Assembly (NCBI GenBank): GCA_963205285.1
Contig: CAUJJQ010000069.1
Span: 1-5,066 of the forward strand
Direction of reading: 5' to 3'
Source: Pseudomonadota bacterium
GTDB lineage: Bacteria > Pseudomonadota > Alphaproteobacteria > Sphingomonadales > Sphingomonadaceae
DNA: 5,066 bases
Part shown: piece after piece, positions 1 through 4,778 of the stretch
How the letters are laid out: each line of letters begins with the position of its first letter
How positions within the stretch are numbered: the stretch's first letter is position 1
Translations under genes and position numbers: made by a program
The notes under the pieces: generated by a model
Told to the model about the DNA's origin: nothing
Seen by the model: only the letters and a program-made list of their open reading frames with translations
The model's database searches: none

Positions 1-681
1 GTGCAGGCCAATATGGACCCGCAGCACCGCGACCGTATAGCCTTTATGCGGCTGGTTTCGGGCGAGTTCCGGCGGGGCATGAAATTGACGCCATCAGGGT
101 CGGGCAAGCCAATTGCCGTCCATTCACCGATCCTGTTTTTCGCGCGCGAACGTGAAATTGCGGACACCGCGGAACCAGGCGACATCATCGGCATCCCCAA
201 TCACGGCACGTTGCGCGTTGGCGATAGTTTGACGGAGAAAACGCCGCTGCGCTTTACCGGTCTGCCCAATTTTGCGCCGGAAATATTGCGCCGGGTTGCG
301 TTGAAAGACCCGACCAAGACCAAGCAACTCCGCAAGGCGCTCGACGATCTGAGCGAGGAGGGCGTCATTCAGGTTTTCACGCCGGAGGTTGGCGCGCAGA
401 TGATTGTCGGCGTCGTCGGGCAATTGCAGCTCGACGTGCTAATTGCACGGCTCGATGCCGAATATAAGGTTGCAGCCTCGCTCGAAGCATCGCCATTTGA
501 CACCGCGCGCTGGATCAGCGGGTCAGCGAGCGCCATCGACCAGTTTGCCAGTTTCAATCGCGGCAATATGGCGCGCGACCGCGACGGCCACCCCGTCTTC
601 CTCGCCAAATCGGCGTGGGATGTCGGCTATCAGGCCGAACGCCACTCCGACATCGCCTTTTCCGCGACCAAAGAACGCTGA
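1..681 (+). CDS. prfC: Peptide chain release factor 3 (RF3), C-terminal part; 5' end outside window
   Basis: RF3 is a translational GTPase that removes RF1/RF2 from the ribosome after peptide release. The visible 226 residues match the C-terminal two-fifths of RF3 (about 530 residues in E. coli). The opening QANMDPQHRDRIAFMRLVSG is the start of the EF-Tu-domain-2-like beta barrel. It continues through a PGDIIGIPNHGTLRVGD segment (about residues 59-75) and then the RF3-specific C-terminal domain, with PNFAPEILRRVALKDP (about 89-104), LSEEGVIQVF (about 117-126) and VGQLQLDVLIARL (about 139-151). The GTP-binding domain lies upstream of the window. The GTG at base 1 is an internal Val codon: the family has Gln-Ala-Asn-Met preceded by further conserved sequence, so it is not the start. 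The stop is TGA at 679-681, followed by a strong hairpin. There is no sign of a frameshift. The convergent neighbour is an unrelated receptor gene. Confidence 0.95.
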   Translation: MQANMDPQHRDRIAFMRLVSGEFRRGMKLTPSGSGKPIAVHSPILFFAREREIADTAEPGDIIGIPNHGTLRVGDSLTEKTPLRFTGLPNFAPEILRRVALKDPTKTKQLRKALDDLSEEGVIQVFTPEVGAQMIVGVVGQLQLDVLIARLDAEYKVAASLEASPFDTARWISGSASAIDQFASFNRGNMARDRDGHPVFLAKSAWDVGYQAERHSDIAFSATKER

Positions 682-683
682 AC

Positions 684-721
684 AAGAATAGGGGCGAGGT
701 TTACACCTCGCCCCTATTCTT
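684..721. terminator. Bidirectional intrinsic terminator between prfC and the receptor gene
   Basis: A perfect inverted repeat of 17 bp per arm (684-700 AAGAATAGGGGCGAGGT and 705-721) surrounds a TTAC loop. It starts two bases after the prfC stop. The GC-rich core GGGGCGAGG is flanked by AT-richer stem ends (AAGAATA/TATTCTT) that can supply a short U-rich 3' side in either direction, but there is no long T-tract. Its position between two convergent stop codons fits termination of both transcripts. A weaker hairpin (GGCAGG 730-735 with CCTGCC 743-748) lies closer to the receptor stop. Confidence 0.85.
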
Positions 722-746
722 GAAGCGGAGGCAGGCAATTCACCTG

Positions 747-756
747 CCCCCCCCCC
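747..756. repeat. Ten-base C homopolymer
   Basis: Ten consecutive C lie in the gap 15 bp beyond the receptor stop codon. The run is outside both coding regions, so slippage would not shift a reading frame. It could be a true mononucleotide tract or a base-calling length error. Confidence 0.9.
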
Positions 757-770
757 ACCGGATCATCCGT

Positions 771-3125
771 TTAGAAATTAAACGTCGCGGTCAGGAATAT
801 CTGGCGCGGGTTGCCGTAGAATGCGGTTAGCGTCCCTTCGCGGCCGAGCGATGGGATGGGCAGGCCATTGCCGCCCAGCGTCGGCACGCCGGTGGTCGGA
901 TTGCCCGCGATAAAGCTGTAACCCGATGTGCGATATTGCTTGTCGGTCAGATTCTTACCGTAGAGGCCAATCGACCAGCGGTCATTGGGTGCGTTGTAAA
1001 CCACCGATGCATCCCACAAGGCATAGCCGGGTTGGTCGATATAGGGGCTGGGGATTTCAAACTGATAGGTGCGGCTGCGATAGGACAGGGTCGTCCCGAC
1101 ATTCAGCCGACCATCACCCAGTGGCGTTGCATAGGCCAATGTGCCGCTCGCCGTCCATTCGGGCGTATTCTGCACCTGGCGGAACGGCGCAACATCGGTC
1201 GGCACACCGCCGATGTTGGCAACATAGCGGTCAAACTGCGCATCAATATAGCCAAGCGAACCCATGAAGCTCAACCGATCTTCCGGCGTCATCAAACTGT
1301 CGCCCAGCCGCGCATTCCATTCCAGTTCGAGCCCCTTGAAGGTTGCCTTACCCGCGTTGGAGGTGACGCCGCAGAAACTGGGCAGGCCGCCAACGGTGCA
1401 GGCGACCGAACCCGGAATCTGGATGTCGGTGTAATTGGCATAGAAACCGGCAAGCGCGATATAGAGGCCGGGCAGGACATTGCCCTTATAGCCCAGTTCA
1501 TAGCTGTCCACCCGTTCGGGACGGAAGCTCAGGAAGGCTGCGACTTCGGAATCGTCACGCACGCCATTGCCGTTTAGGTCGGGCGCATTGGCCCCAACCC
1601 CGCGCGGGTCAAAGCCGCCGCCCTTAAACCCTTGGGAGAAGGTCGCGTAGATATTATGGTCGCGATTGGGCTGGTAAGAGACGGTAACGCGCGGCGTAAA
1701 GGCTTGGAAATCGCGCGAACCGGCGAAATTGGTGCTCGCCGCACCAAAGGGAATGCCCGCCCCACCAAAGAAGGGCGAACCGCCACCCAGATAATTTTGC
1801 CGCAAAATGTCAGCGCGCCGTTCGTCCCACGTATAACGGCCGCCCAACGTCAGGCTGAACTGATCGGTAAAATCATAGGTAAATTCGCCAAAGATGGCAT
1901 AGGTTTCGGTATCCACCTCTGCATCGGTAAAGGCGGTCAGCCCGGCAAAGGTGGTGAACAACCTGACGTCAAAGGCGGTGCGTGAACGCGCGTCGAGATA
2001 GTAAAAACCGACCAGTCCCGACAAAGGCCCCGCATCCACCAGCAATTGCACTTCCTGGCTGATCTGTTCGTTGAAATAGACGCCAGGCACATCGACATCG
2101 ACGGCGGGCAGCGCGTCAAAATCGATCGGTGTATAGCTGTTATCCTTGCGCCACGCGCTGATCGACCGCAACGTCAGTGCATCGCTAAGGTCGATCGAGA
2201 CGTTGAGCGCAGCGCCATAGGCCTCGATTTTCTGATCAGGGTCGCTGAGGGCACCGCGCGTATCATATACGTCGCTGAGAACCGGTGCACCCGATTGCAG
2301 GCCGGGGATAATCCGATGGCCGCCGCGCGGGTCGCTGTTATCGCGGGTATAATCACCGGTCAGGCGGATCGAAACGGGTTCGCCGTAGCCGCCCAGTTCC
2401 AAGGTGCCGCGTGCGGCCCAAATATCCTTGTTGTAATTTTCATCGCCGGTGGTGAGGTTGTCACCAAAGCCACCGCGCGACAAGCGGGCAAAGCTGACAC
2501 CAGCACGGAAAATGTCGCCAATCGGTGCCGACGCCGTCAAAACCCCGTCAGCCTGATTATAGCTGCCATAGGTGCCGCGCAGACGAAATACCGGCACTTG
2601 CGGCAGCGAACGGGTCACATATTTTACCGCGCCGCCAATGGTGTTGCGGCCATAAAGCGTGCCCTGCGGCCCGCGCAGCACTTCGATACGTTCAACATCA
2701 TAAATGTCGAGCACGGCAGCCTGCGGACGATTGAGATACACATCATCGAGGTAGATGCCGACACCCTGTTCAAAACCCGACACCGGGTCTTGCTGCCCGA
2801 TACCGCGAATGAAGGCCGACAGCGTCGAATTGGTTGCACGCGATGTTTCAAGCGTAGTGTTCGGGGCCAAATTGCCGATGTCGGTAATGTCGATGGCACC
2901 ACGTTGTTCCAACTGCTCGCCCGAAAAGGCGCTGACCGCAATCGGCACGTCGATCAGGCTTTCTTCGCGCCGCCGTGCGGTGACGATGATGTCGCCTTCG
3001 GGCGAATCGTCATTGACGACAGCTTCTGCGCCCGTGTCCTGCGCCAGTGTCGGCGTCGCAACCAGCGCGCCAAACGCCACCGATGCCAGCGCCCAAATGC
3101 GCAGATGATTTCGTGCCAATGCCAT
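771..3125 (-). CDS. TonB-dependent outer-membrane receptor, substrate unknown
   Basis: A complete 784-residue TonB-dependent receptor that would import a scarce or bulky ligand across the outer membrane using energy from TonB-ExbB-ExbD, none of which is encoded here. Residues 1-28 form a signal peptide with likely cleavage TLA|QD. A TonB box-like GDIIVTARR follows at about 44-52. The plug spans about 58-172 and carries DVPIAVSAFSGEQL, the YLDDVYLNRPQ segment and the family signature LRGPQGTLYGRNTIGGAV (150-167). The rest is the 22-strand barrel, ending GNPRQIFLTATFNF with the terminal Phe expected for BAM-dependent assembly. An EF-hand-like loop DLNGNGVRDDSE (516-527) and a Cys pair (C576, C585) lie in probable extracellular loops. 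The ATG at 3125 was chosen because it begins the signal peptide and has GGGAG seven bases upstream; a TTG at 3209 in frame would put an odd 28-residue extension before the signal. The divergent TetR gene probably controls it. Siderophore, vitamin, glycan or aromatic ligands are all possible. Confidence 0.95.
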   Translation of the reverse strand: MALARNHLRIWALASVAFGALVATPTLAQDTGAEAVVNDDSPEGDIIVTARRREESLIDVPIAVSAFSGEQLEQRGAIDITDIGNLAPNTTLETSRATNSTLSAFIRGIGQQDPVSGFEQGVGIYLDDVYLNRPQAAVLDIYDVERIEVLRGPQGTLYGRNTIGGAVKYVTRSLPQVPVFRLRGTYGSYNQADGVLTASAPIGDIFRAGVSFARLSRGGFGDNLTTGDENYNKDIWAARGTLELGGYGEPVSIRLTGDYTRDNSDPRGGHRIIPGLQSGAPVLSDVYDTRGALSDPDQKIEAYGAALNVSIDLSDALTLRSISAWRKDNSYTPIDFDALPAVDVDVPGVYFNEQISQEVQLLVDAGPLSGLVGFYYLDARSRTAFDVRLFTTFAGLTAFTDAEVDTETYAIFGEFTYDFTDQFSLTLGGRYTWDERRADILRQNYLGGGSPFFGGAGIPFGAASTNFAGSRDFQAFTPRVTVSYQPNRDHNIYATFSQGFKGGGFDPRGVGANAPDLNGNGVRDDSEVAAFLSFRPERVDSYELGYKGNVLPGLYIALAGFYANYTDIQIPGSVACTVGGLPSFCGVTSNAGKATFKGLELEWNARLGDSLMTPEDRLSFMGSLGYIDAQFDRYVANIGGVPTDVAPFRQVQNTPEWTASGTLAYATPLGDGRLNVGTTLSYRSRTYQFEIPSPYIDQPGYALWDASVVYNAPNDRWSIGLYGKNLTDKQYRTSGYSFIAGNPTTGVPTLGGNGLPIPSLGREGTLTAFYGNPRQIFLTATFNF

Positions 3126-3130
3126 GATAG

Positions 3131-3137
3131 CTCTCCC
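3131..3137 (-). promoter_or_regulatory. Ribosome binding site of the receptor gene
   Basis: On the - strand the bases read GGGAGAG. The GGGAG core lies seven bases before the ATG at 3125. It decides the start in favour of 3125 over the upstream in-frame TTG at 3209, which has no such site. Confidence 0.75.
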
Positions 3138-3149
3138 GTCCCGTGGGTT

Positions 3150-3169
3150 TGGCGCAACCACTTGCGCCA
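3150..3169. repeat. 8-bp inverted repeat in the receptor leader
   Basis: TGGCGCAA (3150-3157) and TTGCGCCA (3162-3169) are perfect inverted arms around CCAC. The repeat lies 24 bp upstream of the receptor start codon, just beyond its ribosome binding site. It could be a second protein-binding dyad or a hairpin in the receptor mRNA leader. In that mRNA the loop side GUGGUU could instead pair with AAACCCAC (3150-3143, one bulged C), giving an alternative fold nearer the ribosome binding site. Which form matters is inference. Confidence 0.5.
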
Positions 3170-3189
3170 TCTGATATGCCGCACTAATG

Positions 3190-3213
3190 AAAGTTGAACC
3201 AAGTTTCAACTTT
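3190..3213. promoter_or_regulatory. Probable TetR operator / divergent promoter region
   Basis: Perfect 9-bp arms AAAGTTGAA (3190-3198) and TTCAACTTT (3205-3213) are separated by six bases. This 24-bp dyad lies in the 119-bp gap between two divergent genes, 32 bp before the proposed tetR start and 65 bp before the receptor start. TetR-family proteins are dimers that bind such dyads, usually beside their own gene, so it is the best operator candidate. The arms also contain TTGAAA and TTGAAC, usable as weak -35 boxes in the two directions, but no good -10 follows at normal spacing, so the exact promoters are not assigned. Confidence 0.65.
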
Positions 3214-3232
3214 GGACTGGCCGAAGGGCAGC

Positions 3233-3237
3233 AGGAG
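3233..3237 (+). promoter_or_regulatory. Ribosome binding site pointing to a TTG start for tetR
   Basis: AGGAG ends seven bases before an in-frame TTG at 3245. Neither the TTG at 3194 nor the ATG at 3341 has a comparable purine-rich site. This is the main reason for choosing 3245. Confidence 0.55.
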
Positions 3238-3244
3238 CGTCAAT

Positions 3245-3946
3245 TTGACCAAAGAGCGTGTCCAGTTTGCAACAAAACAACGCACCGACAAGGTGGCAAA
3301 GTCGGCTGAATCGGCAACAGAAAATGTCGATGGCAGCCATATGCCGCGCACCCAGCGCGGGGTGCGCACGCGCAACGCGCTGATCACAGCGGCGGCGGCG
3401 GAATTTGGTGAAAAGGGTTTTCACGAAGGGTCAATCACCGGCATCACCCAGCGCGCCGGCGTGGCTTTGGGCAGTTTTTACACCTATTTCGAATCGAAAG
3501 ACGCAATCTTTCGTGCGCTTGTCGCCTCCATTTCGGGCCAAGTGCGCGATTCGGTTGCCCCCGCGCTGGCCGAAGGGCGCGACGCCATCGACACCGAATT
3601 GGCGGCGCTCAAAACCTTTCTCGCCTTTGCGCGCGAGCATCGCGAACTATACCGCGTCATCGACGAAGCCGAGTTTATCGACCCCGATGGCTTTCGCCGC
3701 CATTATGAGGGGGCGGCCGGCCGCATATTGGCCCGACTGCGCAAGGGGGCAGACGAAGGCTCCATCCGCGCCGATGTCAGCGAAATCGAAGCATGGGCGA
3801 TTATGGGGATGAACGTGTTTCTGGGGCTGCGCTTTGCCGTCTGGGGTAAATCCGAATCGGTCGATACGATTGCCAAAGCCGCCAACCGCCTGCTGGCCCA
3901 AGGCGTCGCCCGGCCACAGGATCACAAGGCACCACCAAAAAAATAA
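3245..3946 (+). CDS. TetR/AcrR-family transcriptional regulator
   Basis: A dimeric one-component repressor with an N-terminal DNA-binding domain and a ligand-sensing C-terminal domain. With the TTG start at 3245 it has 233 residues. The TetR_N domain runs about 41-89, with first helix RTRNALITAAAAEFGEKGFHEGS and the helix-turn-helix ITGITQRAGVALGSFYTYF followed by the typical ESKDAIFRAL. The all-helical C-terminal domain fills about 95-225, has no motif that names a ligand, and ends in a Lys-rich tail (PPKK). Residues 1-32 are a polar, probably disordered tail. If translation instead starts at ATG 3341 the protein is 201 residues, beginning MPRTQRG, which is the commoner TetR length and N-terminus; that start lacks a clear ribosome binding site. 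The gene is divergent from the receptor, and a dyad lies between them, so it most likely represses the receptor and itself. Family assignment is firm; start and ligand are not. Confidence 0.92.
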   Translation: MTKERVQFATKQRTDKVAKSAESATENVDGSHMPRTQRGVRTRNALITAAAAEFGEKGFHEGSITGITQRAGVALGSFYTYFESKDAIFRALVASISGQVRDSVAPALAEGRDAIDTELAALKTFLAFAREHRELYRVIDEAEFIDPDGFRRHYEGAAGRILARLRKGADEGSIRADVSEIEAWAIMGMNVFLGLRFAVWGKSESVDTIAKAANRLLAQGVARPQDHKAPPKK

Positions 3947-4104
3947 ACCCGGTCCACCCATCGGATGGAACCGGGTCTAAGTTTGCCATTCCGTCTTTGC
4001 CGGTCGGCGCCGAGCATCGACAAGGAATGTCTTCGGGTCGCAAACGCCCACTAGCGTCGTTGACCAAACCCGATGGTGACTATCGTCACACAATTGGTCC
4101 GTGT
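3937..4104 (-). ncRNA. Candidate structured small RNA
   Basis: A perfect TATAAT on the - strand (4117-4112) predicts a start near 4104, and an intrinsic terminator with U-tract ends near 3937, giving about 168 nt. Nearly all of the predicted transcript folds locally. The 5' hairpin has GACCAA (4099-4094) pairing with UUGGUC (4067-4062) and an inner GUGAC/GUCAC. The middle stem has GUUUGC (4045-4040) and CAUUCC (4029-4024) pairing with adjacent GGAAUG and GCAAAC (3992-3981), leaving a 10-nt bulge GACCCGAAGA and capped by a UCGG/CCGA helix. The 3' hairpin is the terminator. CGGGU (4072-4068), unpaired in the first hairpin, can pair with ACCCG (4038-4034) in the bulge, a possible tertiary contact. 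The last 10 nt are antisense to the tetR stop region. I do not recognise the family. A -35 box is not evident, and expression is inference. Confidence 0.45.
3947..3976. terminator. Bidirectional terminator after tetR
   Basis: ACCCGGT (3947-3953) pairs with ACCGGGT (3970-3976), with an inner CCAT/ATGG stem (3958-3961/3965-3968). It begins directly after the tetR TAA. On the + strand the following bases (CTAAGTTTG) make only a poor U-tract. On the - strand the hairpin is followed by UUAUUUUUUU (3946-3937), a textbook intrinsic terminator, so its stronger direction is leftward, against tetR. Confidence 0.8.
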
Positions 4105-4111
4105 CGCGTGA

Positions 4112-4117
4112 ATTATA
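4112..4117 (-). promoter_or_regulatory. Perfect -10 hexamer (TATAAT) for the candidate small RNA
   Basis: On the - strand the bases read TATAAT, in an otherwise GC-rich region. The position 16-18 bases upstream holds only CATCCA/GCATCC/TGCATC, poor matches to TTGACA, so a factor-independent promoter is uncertain. Confidence 0.4.
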
Positions 4118-4143
4118 CGTGAATGGTTCAAAATGGATGCATT

Positions 4144-4252
4144 TGTGGCAATTTTAACGCGCCCAAACCGGCGACAGCGCCATATTGTCGCGGCCATTGC
4201 CCCAAAATGATGGGCGCTGGCCCCGTCCCCGCTCGCTCGATATGTTGCCACA
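4144..4252. other. Hairpin-rich non-coding segment
   Basis: TGTGGCAA (4144-4151) and TTGCCACA (4245-4252) could close a junction. Inside are GCGACA/TGTCGC (4171-4176/4186-4191) and a longer interrupted stem, GGCCA-TT-GCCC with GGGC-GC-TGGCC (4192-4202/4212-4222). A competing pair GCGCCC/GGGCGC (4159-4164/4212-4217) is also possible. No promoter or U-tract frames it, and inverted repeats of this size are common by chance in GC-rich DNA, so this describes visible structure and is not a gene call. Confidence 0.25.
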
Positions 4253-4710
4253 TCCGCGCTTCGGTGCCGCTGGTCAGCGCCCACTTCGCCGTTCGTCGGG
4301 TTGGCTGGTCACGCGGCCCATCCGGTGAGGGAAAATGGCCTAGCACCCTAGCCCGCCCCGTTGCGGCGGGTGGCTCCGGTTTCTGGTAAGGTTTTGACAC
4401 CCCCCATCGTCCATCGCCTGAACCCTTCATCGTGCCTGACTTTGGCTGCGCTTTCGCTAAGCCCGGTCCGTGACACGCTGTCCGGTTCGGGAAAAGGATT
4501 TTGGCTTGTCGCTGACCACTGCGTCTCCGCCGCCAACGTCTAGTCGCCACCCTTTTCGTGGAAATCGGATCACCCCACCCCTTGCCATCCATGCTGCTGC
4601 GCCAAAGGCATCGCATCATCGGGCGGTTCGGTTGCGGTCGGGCTTTCGTCCTTCCGGTAAGAGGGAAGCTGTCATGCCACAGGTGAGTCGCAAAGGGGGC
4701 TGATAGCGAA
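4253..4710. other. Non-coding stretch without a recognisable gene
   Basis: Open frames exist on both strands, but their products are rich in Arg, Pro, Trp and Gly without domain-like pattern, lack ribosome binding sites and match no family I know. A compact hairpin CCCGCC/GGCGGG (4352-4357/4365-4370) and a short direct repeat CCTAGC (4339-4344, 4347-4352) are visible. Three similar strings beginning TCCGGT and followed by G/A-rich bases occur at 4321, 4481 and 4653. No tRNA, rnpB, tmRNA or SRP RNA signature was found. Confidence 0.5.
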
Positions 4711-4743
4711 TCATCCACATGGTGCATGCAAAACTGTGGATAA
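4711..4743. promoter_or_regulatory. Pair of convergent DnaA boxes around an 8-bp palindrome
   Basis: TGTGGATAA at 4735-4743 is the exact complement of the consensus DnaA box TTATCCACA. TCATCCACA at 4711-4719 is a one-mismatch box facing it. The shared ATCCACA/TGTGGAT arms are 15 bp apart and centred on the palindrome TGCATGCA (4723-4730). The pair lies 36 bp beyond the nadA stop. It could be a DnaA-binding site, part of a larger replication-control region, or chance. No further clear boxes were seen in the adjacent non-coding DNA, so I do not call an origin. Confidence 0.45.
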
Positions 4744-4778
4744 GTGGCGAATAGCGCAATTTTATTGCCCGAAAACGT

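Noticed and set aside
1..3. GTG at base 1 as the start of a short gene
   Set aside because: The sequence aligns with the interior of RF3, so the frame continues upstream of the window.
936..1577. Second antisense frame of 213 codons opposite the receptor
   Set aside because: The same shadow pattern; the opposite strand encodes conserved barrel sequence to the C-terminal Phe.
2046..3197. Long open frame of 383 codons on the + strand, opposite the receptor gene
   Set aside because: It lies entirely antisense to a clear receptor gene, has no family-like motifs, and is the usual by-product of GC-rich codon use.
3126..3209. In-frame N-terminal extension of the receptor to a TTG at 3209
   Set aside because: It would place 28 residues before a complete signal peptide, runs into the operator dyad, and lacks a ribosome binding site, whereas the ATG at 3125 has one.
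3194..3244. TTG at 3194 as the start of tetR
   Set aside because: It lies inside the operator dyad and has no upstream Shine-Dalgarno sequence; AGGAG supports 3245 instead.
4620..4710. Resemblance to a cobalamin riboswitch or other known RNA (strings such as GGGAAG and GCCAC)
   Set aside because: The ordered conserved boxes of the B12 element are missing. RNase P, tmRNA and SRP RNA signature strings were also looked for by eye and not found, and no suitable downstream gene follows.
4128..4727. Open frame of 199 codons on the - strand in the gap before nadA
   Set aside because: The product is Arg/Pro/Trp-rich without domain pattern, there is no ribosome binding site, and its start overlaps the DnaA-box pair; it looks random.
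3947..4778. Calling the gap a chromosomal replication origin
   Set aside because: Only two DnaA-like boxes are clear, no AT-rich unwinding element stands next to them, and usual alphaproteobacterial origin neighbours such as hemE are absent from the window.
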